A DNA stretch of 64,000 bases from CAVQCA01 sp963763115 (lineage in GTDB: Bacteria > Pseudomonadota > Gammaproteobacteria > UBA9214). Shown here piece after piece: positions 1 to 8,066 of this stretch (position 1 is its first letter; each line of letters begins with the position of its first letter). The translations under genes and the position numbers were made by a program. The notes beneath the pieces are model-generated. The model made no database searches, was not told the origin of the DNA, and saw only the letters and a list, made by a program, of their open reading frames with translations. Location of the stretch: contig CAVXNM010000028.1 of the NCBI GenBank assembly GCA_963763115.1, positions 16,790-80,789 on the forward strand, written 5' to 3'.

Positions 1-165
1 GTCGGGAGAGAACGGCTGACGGGCGAGCAGGGGATTGCCGCCGGCGACCGCAAGATCGGCGGCCGTGAACGGACCCGGTTTGCCGCGCGCCTTCAGAAAG
101 GGCGTGCGACTCCCGTCGACTACATAGACTGGCCGGCCTTGCCGGCCGTTCGGCTGCTGCTCCAT
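1..165 (-). CDS. acetyl-CoA C-acyltransferase (thiolase), N-terminal part only
   Basis: Beta-oxidation thiolase, which cleaves 3-ketoacyl-CoA with CoA. Only the first 55 codons lie in the window; the gene runs off the left edge, so the catalytic cysteine and histidines are not visible. The identifying stretch is VYVVDGSRTPFLKA near residues 12-25, the usual start of thiolases of the FadA/FadI class, followed by a loop ending in RQPFSP. The start is the ATG at 165, preceded by an AAGGAG box about ten bases upstream inside the end of fadE, with which it overlaps by 46 bases in another frame. The overlap and shared strand indicate co-transcription with fadE. Which of FadA or FadI it is cannot be decided from this fragment. 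Confidence 0.75.
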   Translation of the reverse strand, partial: MEQQPNGRQGRPVYVVDGSRTPFLKARGKPGPFTAADLAVAGGNPLLARQPFSPD

Positions 166-2594
166 GCCTCATGCTCCTTGGTTAGGTACTCGGGAGAAAA
201 CTCATCGACCTGGATGACGATCCTGCGGGCCGCGATGGCCGCGCGAATGCCCGCCGCTTCCTGTTCGGTGATCACCCCGCCGGACAGGCCGCTGTCGATA
301 CTGTCTTCCGGGTCGCCACGGGGCAGAACGCCGTCCTGCATGGCCCGGCGCAGCTTGCGCAGCGCCACTTCAGCCGCCACGGCTTTTTCGAGCGCATCGT
401 CGAGTTGGGCGAGGGAGTCATTCGCGTCGACCGGGAGATACACGCCCTCAGTCAGGCGGTCGCGCGATGCGCCCGGTGCGAGAATAAGTCCGGCTACCAA
501 GTGACCCAGCGCATCCCGCGGGCGCTTGCAGGGTTTGCCGAGCGGGAAGGTCAGCAGGCGTGTCAGCGCGGCGATGAAGCGGTTGGGCAGGTTGTCGAGC
601 ACTTCGTGCAGACGTTCCTGGATGTTGAACTGCAGGTCGGCGCAGGCCCATTCCAGCAGCGGCAACTCGTCGTCCGGCTCGCCGTGATCGTGATGGTGCT
701 TGAGTACGGCGCTGCCCAGATACAGCAGGCTCAGCACATCGCCGAGTCGCCCGGAAAGGGACTCCTTGCGCTTGAGTGAACCGCCCAGCGACAACAGGGC
801 CATTTCGGTAGTGACCGCAAAGGCGAGGCACAGGCGCGCGAAGCGCCGGTAGTGGTTTCCGCGAAGCCTGGTCACCGGCGCTCCGAGCAGTCGTGCGCCG
901 GTGAGGCCATGGAACAGGCTGCGCGCGGTGAGGCCCATGATGTGGCTGGCATGACCGCGCAGGGCCTCGTCGAATGAGGCCAGATCGTTGCGCTCCGCGG
1001 CCTGCATCTCGCGGAACAGGTAGGGATGGCAGCGGATCGCCCCCTGGCCGAAAATGATCAGGTTGCGGGTGAGGATGTTGGCGCCTTCCACGGTGATCCC
1101 GATCGGCAGGGCCTCGTAGCCGCGCGCCACAAAATTCCTCGGTCCCATGCTGATGCCGCAGCCGCCCAGGATGTCCATGGCGTCGTTCACGATCACGCGC
1201 ATGCGTTCGGTTAAATGGTACTTGACGATCGCCGAGGCCACCGAGGGATCCTCGCCGGCATCGAGGGCGGCGGTGGTGAAGCCACGCGCGGCGTTCATCA
1301 CGTAGGTGATGCCGGCGATGCGTGCCAGTACCTCGCTGATGCCCTCGAAGCGGCCGATGGGCAGCTTGAACTGTTTTCTGACCGCGGCATAGGCGCCGAC
1401 CGCGCGGCTCATCTTCTTGCCCGCTGCGGTACTCAGCGCCGGCAGCGAGATGGCGCGCCCGTCGGAGAGGCAGTTCATCAACATGCGCCATCCCTTGCCG
1501 ACGCGCTCCTGACCGCCGATCACCCAGTCCATCGGGATGAACACATCCGTACCGCGGTTCGGTCCGTTCATGAAGGACTGGTTCATCGGGAAATGGCGGC
1601 TGCCGATCTCGACGCCCGGCGTGTTTGTCGGAATGAGCGCCAGCGTGATTCCGATGTCCTCCTTGTCTCCTATCAGGTGGTCAGGGTCGAAGAGGTGAAA
1701 GGCGAGACCCAGCAGCGTCGCCACCGGTCCCAGCGTGATGTAGCGCTTCTCCCAGTTCAGGCGGATGCCCAGCACGTCGGACTTGCCATCGTGGGTCTGG
1801 CGGCAGACGATGCCTGTGTCCGGCATGGATGCGGCATCGCTGCCGGCTTCCGGCCCGGTGAGTGCGAAGCAGGGGATCTCCGTGCCGGTCGCCAGACGCG
1901 GCAGGTAGTAGTCTTTCTGGGCCTCGGTGCCGTAGGACAGCAGCAGCTTCGCCGGCCCGAGCGAGTTCGGCACCATCACGGTCACCCCGGCGGAAATGCT
2001 GACGCTGGCGACCTTCAGGACGACCAGGGAATGCGCATTCGCGGAAAACTCCAGGCCGCCGTAGCGCCGGGGAATGATCATGCCGAAGAATCCCTGGCGT
2101 TTCATGTAATCCCAGGTTTGCGGCGTCAGGTCGCGGAGTTCCTCGGTAATCTCCCAGTCGTCGATCATGCCGCAGAGTTCCCCGACGGGCCCGTCGAGGA
2201 AGGCCTGTTCCACGGGGGTGAGTCGCGGGGCGGGAAAGCCGCGCAGGCGCTTCCAGTCCGGCTGGCCCGTAAACAGGTCCGCCTCCCACCACACCGTACC
2301 GGCTTCGAGCGCCGCGCGTTCGGTGTCCGACATGGCCGGCATGACCCGGCGGTACGCCGCGAGCAGGGGTTTCATGACCAGTCGCCGGCGCAGTGGTGTC
2401 AGTGTCAGCAGGGCGGCAAATGGCACGAACAGCACCCATGCGGCGAACTCTGCCGTGGCCGGCGGGTTATGGAAGGCAGCCCAGTAGAGCAGTCCGGCGG
2501 CGAGTACGGCTGTCCAGAGGTACCTTGACGCCCGTCGTGCCATCAGCAGTCCGATGATGGTGACGAACAGCAACAGTTCTGTAATCCCGTTCAT
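120..2594 (-). CDS. fadE: acyl-CoA dehydrogenase FadE
   Basis: Flavoenzyme for the first step of fatty acid beta-oxidation (acyl-CoA to trans-2-enoyl-CoA). The 824-residue length matches the long gammaproteobacterial FadE type (E. coli about 814), not the short 380-residue dehydrogenases. Two hydrophobic helices at residues 4-50 suggest membrane anchoring. The middle carries acyl-CoA dehydrogenase motifs: FALTGPEAGSDA (about residues 245-256) and ITVEGANILTRNL (about 500-512), whose glutamate is the expected catalytic base in FadE. The remaining 300 residues form the FadE-specific C-terminal domain. The downstream gene overlaps its end and is a thiolase, so the two form a beta-oxidation operon. 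No FadR operator was identified upstream. Confidence 0.93.
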   Translation of the reverse strand: MNGITELLLFVTIIGLLMARRASRYLWTAVLAAGLLYWAAFHNPPATAEFAAWVLFVPFAALLTLTPLRRRLVMKPLLAAYRRVMPAMSDTERAALEAGTVWWEADLFTGQPDWKRLRGFPAPRLTPVEQAFLDGPVGELCGMIDDWEITEELRDLTPQTWDYMKRQGFFGMIIPRRYGGLEFSANAHSLVVLKVASVSISAGVTVMVPNSLGPAKLLLSYGTEAQKDYYLPRLATGTEIPCFALTGPEAGSDAASMPDTGIVCRQTHDGKSDVLGIRLNWEKRYITLGPVATLLGLAFHLFDPDHLIGDKEDIGITLALIPTNTPGVEIGSRHFPMNQSFMNGPNRGTDVFIPMDWVIGGQERVGKGWRMLMNCLSDGRAISLPALSTAAGKKMSRAVGAYAAVRKQFKLPIGRFEGISEVLARIAGITYVMNAARGFTTAALDAGEDPSVASAIVKYHLTERMRVIVNDAMDILGGCGISMGPRNFVARGYEALPIGITVEGANILTRNLIIFGQGAIRCHPYLFREMQAAERNDLASFDEALRGHASHIMGLTARSLFHGLTGARLLGAPVTRLRGNHYRRFARLCLAFAVTTEMALLSLGGSLKRKESLSGRLGDVLSLLYLGSAVLKHHHDHGEPDDELPLLEWACADLQFNIQERLHEVLDNLPNRFIAALTRLLTFPLGKPCKRPRDALGHLVAGLILAPGASRDRLTEGVYLPVDANDSLAQLDDALEKAVAAEVALRKLRRAMQDGVLPRGDPEDSIDSGLSGGVITEQEAAGIRAAIAARRIVIQVDEFSPEYLTKEHEAWSSSRTAGKAGQSM

Positions 2595-3238
2595 GTCGGC
2601 CGTCCTGTGTCAGTATTTTGGTTCATAGCGGCCGGTTGTCATGCCGGTTGTCTGCAGCTCACCGCGAAATGCGCGCTAACCCATTTCAATTATCGACAAT
2701 TTTCCGGCTATTTGAATTCCAGGACATGAATAAACCGGGTGAGTCGCGCAGGCGGTGACCCTCGTCACCGTTTCCGGGGCTCTACCCAACCCCGACGGGG
2801 GTGATGAAATGGCGGGGTGATGACAATGTGGCGGCGTTGAATCGGCTCGTCAGACATTGCTGCTTGATAAGCAGTTTCCCGGAAGCTCACCATCAAGTCC
2901 GGGCGCTTTCCATGAGTTCATAAGAGTGACTCGTTCAGCATCTGCCTTAGTCGATACGTCTGGATGTGCGACAGTCGATGCCCGCTGATTGATAGTATAT
3001 TATAAAATATAACAAATAGTTATGTGATATTCTTAAAGCCTGTCAACCATCCGGCGGCGCGGTGTATTATTAGTCAGAGGCCACGGATATAGGAATAAAC
3101 TCACCGCAAAAAACGTCAGGAACGCAAAGTCGTTTACTTGTTTTCGTTAAAGAATTTCTCTGCCTCCTTTGCGTCTCTGCGGTGAAAACGGTGTTTTATG
3201 GATGAACACTAGGGCAATCGCGACACGGCCATACCATC
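2595..3238. other. intergenic region between divergent fadE and dnr
   Basis: About 640 bases without a convincing gene. The part near 2985-3025 is very AT-rich (ATTGATAGTATATTATAAAA and following) and is the likely promoter area for the regulator gene. The right part (3096-3213) is a copy of an interspersed repeat described separately. No clear terminator or Fnr-type palindrome was seen here. Confidence 0.6.
3096..3213. repeat. interspersed repeat, CACCGCAAA / TTTGCGTCTCTGCGGTG family
   Basis: The left arm CTCACCGCAAA (3100-3110) and right arm CTTTGCGTCTCTGCGGTGAA (3167-3186) face each other, and the right arm continues into GTTTTATGGATGAACACTAG. The same right-hand module recurs near 51331-51386 and 58940-58993, and the left-hand module in opposite orientation near 51048-51100. 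It lies just upstream of the dnr-like gene, so it may fall within its leader. Confidence 0.7.
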
Positions 3239-3952
3239 ATGAAGCGCACACAACTGACAGAACTGGACATCGCCGGGGCCGCGCCGCGCCTGCGCCAGTG
3301 CGTGCTGTTTGCGGACCTCGATCGGGATCAGTTCGACGGCGTGATCAAGCACACGCGTCGCATTGTGCTGCAGGAAAACGAAGTATTGTTCGAACAGCAG
3401 CAGCCGGCCCGTGATATCTTTCTACTGGAAAGCGGGCAGATTAAGCTGGCGCTGGTTTCCCCGGAAGGCCACGAGAAGGTCATCGATCTCATCTCGCCGG
3501 GGACTTCATTCGCCGAGGCGATCATGTTTTCCCGCCATCACACCTATCCTGTCACGGCGACGGCCATCGTCGCCAGCCGGGTATGGTCCATCGACGCCGG
3601 CTACTATGCCGGCACCCTGCGCCAGTCCACGGATGCCTGCTTCGCCGTCATGGCGCAGATGAGCCGGCGGCTGCACTGGCAGATCGCGGAACTCGACCGG
3701 CTGACGCTGCACAACGCCACCTCACGGGTGGTGTGCTACCTGCTCGACCAAGTGCCCAGCACCCATCTGACCGCCTCTGAGATACGGCTCGATACGCCCA
3801 AGCATGTGCTCGCCTCGCGCCTGTCAATTACGCCGGAAACCCTGTCGCGAACCTTTGCCAAATTGAGTCGTGAGGGCTACATCGACGTCGTCGACAACGC
3901 GATTCTTATCAGTGACATCGAGCGCCTGCGCAATTACATCCAGTCCGGTTAG
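3239..3952 (+). CDS. dnr: Crp/Fnr-family transcriptional regulator, DNR-like
   Basis: Transcription factor of the Crp/Fnr superfamily, 237 residues. A cyclic-nucleotide-binding-like beta roll covers about residues 20-125, a dimerisation helix about 130-155, and a C-terminal winged helix-turn-helix about 180-215 (LASRLSITPETLSRTFAKLS). It has no N-terminal cysteine cluster, so it is not an Fe-S Fnr. That composition and the neighbours (norSY-like cluster, nir genes, three TTGA-type palindromes) fit the DNR/NNR class, which senses NO through heme. The helix E-TLSR reads TTGA half sites in related proteins. The ATG at 3239 has no good ribosome binding site. The DNR assignment is an inference from context; the family assignment is secure. 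Confidence 0.8.
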   Translation: MKRTQLTELDIAGAAPRLRQCVLFADLDRDQFDGVIKHTRRIVLQENEVLFEQQQPARDIFLLESGQIKLALVSPEGHEKVIDLISPGTSFAEAIMFSRHHTYPVTATAIVASRVWSIDAGYYAGTLRQSTDACFAVMAQMSRRLHWQIAELDRLTLHNATSRVVCYLLDQVPSTHLTASEIRLDTPKHVLASRLSITPETLSRTFAKLSREGYIDVVDNAILISDIERLRNYIQSG

Positions 3953-4058
3953 CCGCGAGCGTACGGTTTCTGCCTGCCGACGTTAACCTATGGCAAGTCC
4001 TGTGAAATCACAGGCCATCATTTCCGTGCGGCAGTCTTCCAGTGTAAGCTCGCCGCCC

Positions 4059-4241
4059 ATGGAAATGATCTATTACACACTGGCGGGCGTTATCCTCTAC
4101 GTCGCCTCCGACTGGATTCTGGACCGCATCGAAATCGCGGCTGGACGGAGGCTGGAATACCGCGGCCTCGTGTTCTTTGTCATTCTGCTCGCCATGGCAA
4201 TGACATCGTTCGCGCTGATCCGCCACTTTGGCGACAAGTAA
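4059..4241 (+). CDS. small single-helix-pair membrane protein
   Basis: Sixty residues starting MEMIYYTLAGVILYVASDW, with two hydrophobic segments (about 3-19 and 36-53) separated by a charged loop (DRIEIAAGRRLEYRG). An in-frame ATG further upstream at 3990 would add 23 polar residues. The ATG at 4059 gives a sensible hydrophobic start, but neither has a clear ribosome binding site. The gene lies between the DNR-like regulator and the DNR box. I do not recognise the family; context suggests an accessory to the regulator or to the oxidase-like cluster. Confidence 0.5.
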   Translation: MEMIYYTLAGVILYVASDWILDRIEIAAGRRLEYRGLVFFVILLAMAMTSFALIRHFGDK

Positions 4242-4315
4242 GCCAGACGCTGCAGTCCTTAAAGCCTCAACTTCCTGCCTCACGAGACACACCACGTACC
4301 AGCGCTGAGTTGTGT

Positions 4316-4367
4316 GCCTTGATTTAAATCAAGGCACGCCTTGCCCAACAAAGGTTACATACGCCTC
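4316..4367 (+). promoter_or_regulatory. Fnr/DNR box and class II promoter of the norSY-like cluster
   Basis: TTGATTTAAATCAA at 4319-4332 is a perfect match to the Fnr/DNR consensus TTGAT-N4-ATCAA and sits inside a perfect 20-base palindrome (4316-4335). Its centre is 4325.5. TTACAT at 4355-4360 is exactly where the -10 hexamer belongs for an activator centred at -41.5, predicting a transcript start near 4367. This is the strongest regulatory site in the window and points to activation under low oxygen or NO. Confidence 0.85.
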
Positions 4368-4477
4368 AGAATCTCGCTATGATCGCGTGCCGCGCAGTGA
4401 ATGTGCGGTCACCAACAATACAACAGCGATCAAGCCAGGGCATGACCAATGATGATCTCACGAAGAGGGGGTTCGGA

Positions 4478-4651
4478 ATGAGCAAAGCTGATCTGTCTGA
4501 CAACGTGGAAACGGAAGATGAACGCATACCCACGATGCAGAAACTCCTGGATAACCCGTTCCTGCTGCTATTCCTCGGGGTGGTCGTGCCAACGGTCCTC
4601 TATATGATCTGGGGGATCATGGAGATCATCACCATTCCGATAGCCAAATAA
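4478..4651 (+). CDS. small one-helix subunit of the heme-copper NO reductase-like complex
   Basis: Fifty-seven residues with a charged N-terminus (SKADLSDNVETEDERIP) and one membrane helix near residues 24-46 (FLLLFLGVVVPTVLYMIWG). The start at 4478 was chosen because a GAAGAGGGGG stretch lies about ten bases upstream; earlier in-frame ATGs at 4379 and 4442 have no such site. It is the first gene after the DNR box and ends 18 bases before the CuA subunit gene. By position and shape it resembles the small subunit IIa of B-type heme-copper oxidases, but the family was not identified by sequence. Confidence 0.65.
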   Translation: MSKADLSDNVETEDERIPTMQKLLDNPFLLLFLGVVVPTVLYMIWGIMEIITIPIAK

Positions 4652-4669
4652 GCAAGGGGGTACGACGTC

Positions 4670-5218
4670 ATGGCAATTCATCCTCCACCCCAGCGCAACT
4701 GGTGGAAAGAACCGATCGCGCGCACCGAGCTTGTCTGGATCGTCATCGCCTTCTGCTGGGGGCTGTTGATGTTTTCGGCCATGGTCTACTGGCACATCGC
4801 CGGTGAGCAGAATCTCTCCAACGAGGCCTATCGCACCACACCCGAGGCGTTCGCGGCAAAGGCCAACGAGATGGTGGAGAAGTACCAGGTGCGCGAGGAG
4901 GCGGGCTTTCCCGTCGTCCATCCGCCACCCGGCAGCGATGTGTACATGATCGCGCGACTCTGGCAGTGGTGGCCCATACTGGAGTTCGAGAAGGACCAGA
5001 CCTACCGTCTGCATCTTTCCTCCATGGACTGGATGCACGGGTTTTCCCTGCAACCGGTCAATATCAATCTGCAGGTCCACCCCAATTACGACATGATCGT
5101 GACGCTGACGCCGAATCAGGCGGGCGAATTCGGAGTGGTATGCAACGAATTCTGCGGCATAGGTCATCAGAACATGATCGGCAAGATCTACGTGGCTGAA
5201 AAAGTGGCCGGGAACTAG
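4670..5218 (+). CDS. norS: CuA-binding subunit II of heme-copper NO reductase (NorS-like)
   Basis: Periplasmic electron-entry subunit of a heme-copper complex, 182 residues. One N-terminal membrane helix (residues 21-42) is followed by a cupredoxin domain. All CuA ligands are present: H123 (in WMHGF), C158, E160, C162, H166 and M169 (CNEFCGIGHQNM). The gene starts 18 bases after the small subunit gene with a GGGGG-type site and ends 15 bases before subunit I. Single-helix, short subunit II proteins are typical of B-family oxidases and their relatives. With the NorY-like partner this matches the norSY pair described in ammonia oxidisers (sNOR). An ordinary ba3-type oxidase subunit II is the alternative; the missing tyrosine in the partner argues against it. 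Confidence 0.78.
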   Translation: MAIHPPPQRNWWKEPIARTELVWIVIAFCWGLLMFSAMVYWHIAGEQNLSNEAYRTTPEAFAAKANEMVEKYQVREEAGFPVVHPPPGSDVYMIARLWQWWPILEFEKDQTYRLHLSSMDWMHGFSLQPVNINLQVHPNYDMIVTLTPNQAGEFGVVCNEFCGIGHQNMIGKIYVAEKVAGN

Positions 5219-5233
5219 GGGGAGATTAGCCAG

Positions 5234-6910
5234 ATGTCAGATTTCACACATCGTGTCTGCCCGGCGACCGGGTTACGCATCCACAGCGCTGCCGAAAACC
5301 TGATCAAGGCCAACGCCGTGGCGGCGGTCATTTTCCTTGCCGTCGGCGGCTTTTTTGGCCTGCTGGTCGCGCTAACGCGCTGGCCGGGGGTGCATCTGCT
5401 GCCGGCGGACCTGTTCTATCTGGTGCTCACCGGTCATGGTCTGGATGTATTGCTGGTCTGGATCATCTTTTTCGAGATCGCCGTGCTGTATTTCGCCTCC
5501 GCGATCCTGCTGAACTCACGCATTGCTGCACCACGATGGGCCTGGACCGGATTCGCGCTGATGCTGGTTGGTGCCGTGATCACCAATGTAGCTGTATTGC
5601 AGGGTAACTCCAGCGTGATGTTCACCTCGTACGTGCCCATGCAGGCGGCACCCAACTTTTACCTGGGTTTGATCCTGTTCGCTGTGGGCGCCCTGATCGG
5701 CTGTTTCGTATTTTTCGGCACCCTTGTGATCGCCAGGGAAGAAAAGACCTATCAGGGCTCTGTGCCGCTGGTAACCTTCGGTGCGATCACGGCCGCAATC
5801 ATCGCAGTCTTTACCATCGCCTCGGGGGCGATCATCCTGATACCGACCTATCTCTGGTCCCTCGGACTCATCAGCAATATCGATACGTTGATGTACAAGA
5901 CCGTGTGGTGGGCCATGGGCCATTCCTCCCAGCAGATCAACGTTTCGGCGCATGTGGCCATCTGGTACATGATCGCCGCTGTCGTACTCGGCGCCAAGCC
6001 AATCTCCGAGAAGGTCAGCCGCATGGCGTTTCTGATGTACATCCTGTTCCTGCAGCTTGCCAGCGCCCACCACCTGCTGGTGGAACCGGGCATCAGTTCC
6101 GAGTGGAAGATCTTCAATACCAGTTATGCCATGTACCTGGCGGTGCTCGGCAGCATGATCCACGGCATGACGGTGCCGGGCTCGATCGAGGCGGCCCAGC
6201 GCGCGCGCGGCTACACCAACGGCCTGTTCGAGTGGCTGCGCAAGGCGCCGTGGGGCAATCCGGCGTTTTCCGGCATGTTCCTGTCACTGGTCATGTTCGG
6301 TTTCCTCGGTGGCATCTCCGGCGTGGTGATGGGCACCGAGCAAATCAACCTGATTATGCACAACACCCTGTATGTCCCCGGCCATTTCCATGCCACCGTG
6401 GTGGCCGGCACCACCCTGGCCTTCATGGCGGCCACCTACCTGCTGGTGCCGCTGATCTTCCGGCGTGAACTGGTCATGAAGAAACTCGCCCGCTGGCAGC
6501 CCTACCTGTTCGGCCTCGGTGTCATGGGTATCTCGGTGTTCATGATGGGGGCGGGCACACTCGGTGTGCCGCGTCGCGACTGGGACATCACGGGTGCGGA
6601 CGCCATCCTAAAGTACGACTACCCCGGTGCGGCCTACCTGATGATGGGCCTGAACGGCATGTCCGCCATCCTGGCGGCAATCGGCGGTTTAGCTTTCATA
6701 GTCATCGTCGTGGGTTCGCTGCTGTTCGGCAAACGCACGGGGGATAAACCGCTCGAAGGTCTTACCATGGCCACGGTCACCAAGTACGGCAGCGCCGGTA
6801 CACTCAAGATTCCGGGGACGGTGGTACTGGTCGCGGTGTTCTTCACCGCCTTCGTACTCTACTATTTCGTCAACTGGAAGTACCTCGCCGAAGTCTGGCC
6901 ACTGCGCTAG
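5234..6910 (+). CDS. norY: heme-copper catalytic subunit without the cross-linked Tyr (NorY-like NO reductase)
   Basis: Membrane catalytic subunit of the heme-copper superfamily, 558 residues and about 13-14 helices. All metal ligands are visible: H68 (TGHG) and H386 for the low-spin heme, H384 (VPGHFH) for the high-spin heme, and H230 plus H279-H280 for CuB. Oxygen reductases have a tyrosine four residues after the first CuB histidine, cross-linked to it in B-family enzymes. Here that position is Q234 (GHSSQQ). Loss of this tyrosine is the hallmark of NO-reducing members. Overall resemblance is to the B (ba3-like) family, as expected for sNOR/NorY rather than NorB, and E81 in helix II could be part of a proton or metal site. 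The gene lies 15 bases after norS and under the DNR box. NO reduction is inferred, not shown; confidence in heme-copper identity is very high. Confidence 0.8.
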   Translation: MSDFTHRVCPATGLRIHSAAENLIKANAVAAVIFLAVGGFFGLLVALTRWPGVHLLPADLFYLVLTGHGLDVLLVWIIFFEIAVLYFASAILLNSRIAAPRWAWTGFALMLVGAVITNVAVLQGNSSVMFTSYVPMQAAPNFYLGLILFAVGALIGCFVFFGTLVIAREEKTYQGSVPLVTFGAITAAIIAVFTIASGAIILIPTYLWSLGLISNIDTLMYKTVWWAMGHSSQQINVSAHVAIWYMIAAVVLGAKPISEKVSRMAFLMYILFLQLASAHHLLVEPGISSEWKIFNTSYAMYLAVLGSMIHGMTVPGSIEAAQRARGYTNGLFEWLRKAPWGNPAFSGMFLSLVMFGFLGGISGVVMGTEQINLIMHNTLYVPGHFHATVVAGTTLAFMAATYLLVPLIFRRELVMKKLARWQPYLFGLGVMGISVFMMGAGTLGVPRRDWDITGADAILKYDYPGAAYLMMGLNGMSAILAAIGGLAFIVIVVGSLLFGKRTGDKPLEGLTMATVTKYGSAGTLKIPGTVVLVAVFFTAFVLYYFVNWKYLAEVWPLR

Positions 6911-6934
6911 GACAGTAACGAGGATGACATCCCC

Positions 6935-7801
6935 ATGAAGGAGACCCTGACGCTCGTCTACTCGGTGTTCAAGATCCGCATCGGGACGGCTATCATGCTG
7001 ACCGCGCTCGCGGGTGTGGCGGTTGCACCCGGACCGGTGCCGGACGCTTGGAAGATTGCGGTACTGGCGTTGGCTGTCCTGCTGTCTTCGGCCAGCGCCG
7101 GAGCCTTCAACCAGTTCATGGAGCGTGATCTCGATGCGCGCATGAATCGCACCCGCAACCGGCCCTTCGTTACCGGGCGGTTCGACGCCAATGGCTACTG
7201 GATGGCCGGAATCGTGCTGTTGCTGGTATTTGCCGTTGCGGCGGCGGCACTGGCGACCAACGTCATCGCCGCGCTGTACGTCTTTCTCGGTGCGTTTTTC
7301 TACGGCGTGGTCTACACCGTTTGGCTGAAGCGCCGTACCTGGATGAATATCGTCATCGGCGGTCTGGCCGGCAGTTTCGCCGTGCTCGCCGGGGCGGCCG
7401 CCGTCGATCCCGGGCTGGCACCCGCCCCGATACTACTGGCCCTGGTACTGTTCCTGTGGACCCCACCGCATTTCTGGAGCCTGGCCTTCAAGTACCGGGA
7501 TGATTACGCGGCGGCCGGCGTGCCCATGCTGCCGGTGGTGGTCCATGATGTGACGGCCGCACGTATCATTCTCGCTCATACCCTGATACTCGTCGGCCTG
7601 TCACTGCTTCCGTTCCTGTACGGTTTGGGCTGGATCTATCTGCTGGGCGCGATAACGGGTGGCGGCTGGTTTGCGTGGACCAGCATTTGTCTTGCCCGGA
7701 ATCCATCGCCGGCGGCGGCCATGCGCAATTTTCACGCCTCGCTGTTGCAGCTGACGGTGCTGCTTGGAGCCGCCATTGTGGATGCCTGGATGATCTACTA
7801 G
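6935..7801 (+). CDS. ctaB: protoheme IX farnesyltransferase (heme O synthase)
   Basis: Membrane prenyltransferase that adds a farnesyl tail to heme b to make heme O; 288 residues, within the family range. The prenyl-diphosphate motif NQFMERDLDARMNRTRNRP lies near residues 60-80 and the second conserved loop HFWSLAFKYRDDYAAAGVPM near 178-197, both with the expected acidic and basic residues. About seven to nine helices are apparent. It starts 24 bases after norY and is probably co-transcribed. Classical NorB enzymes use heme b only, so this gene in the cluster suggests that the NorY-like enzyme carries heme o, or a heme a made with a CtaA encoded elsewhere. It could also serve another oxidase. 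Confidence 0.9.
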   Translation: MKETLTLVYSVFKIRIGTAIMLTALAGVAVAPGPVPDAWKIAVLALAVLLSSASAGAFNQFMERDLDARMNRTRNRPFVTGRFDANGYWMAGIVLLLVFAVAAAALATNVIAALYVFLGAFFYGVVYTVWLKRRTWMNIVIGGLAGSFAVLAGAAAVDPGLAPAPILLALVLFLWTPPHFWSLAFKYRDDYAAAGVPMLPVVVHDVTAARIILAHTLILVGLSLLPFLYGLGWIYLLGAITGGGWFAWTSICLARNPSPAAAMRNFHASLLQLTVLLGAAIVDAWMIY

Positions 7802-7862
7802 TAACACCGCACTTTCGAGGTTCCATTAAGGGCACCTCGGAAAATGCGTAACAACTCTTGTT

Positions 7863-7973
7863 GCAGGAGCGGGTTCTTGTGCCCTTTGGGTATGCCCGTG
7901 AGACTGCTGATTATGAACGCCGTGTTTGCGGGCACCCGATTAATCGCCGGGCACAAGCAAGCCCGCTCCTACA
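7863..7973. repeat. REP-like inverted pair between ctaB and sco
   Basis: GCAGGAGCGGGTTCTTGTGC (from 7863) is mirrored by GGGCACAAGCAAGCCCGCTC and CTACA ending near 7973. Inside there is a weaker pair around TTTGGGTATGCCCGTG and TTGCGGGCACCCGATTAATC. This resembles the GTAGGAGCGGGCTTG repeats widespread in pseudomonad-like genomes. It would form a long hairpin in the mRNA between two genes of the cluster. Confidence 0.65.
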
Positions 7974-8066
7974 GGAGAAATGTCGATTATTCAAGGTAAC
8001 CCTAATTCATTGTCTTTGCGGTCTCCGCGTCTCTGCGGTGTGAATTTCATGACAGAAATTTCGTAG

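Noticed and set aside
448..1491. Long arginine-rich open frame antisense to fadE
   Set aside because: It is the alternate-frame shadow of fadE: low-complexity Arg/His/Gly composition, no ribosome binding site, no family features.
1215..2528. 437-codon plus-strand frame within fadE
   Set aside because: Opposite-strand shadow caused by high GC; the minus-strand FadE motifs are unmistakable.
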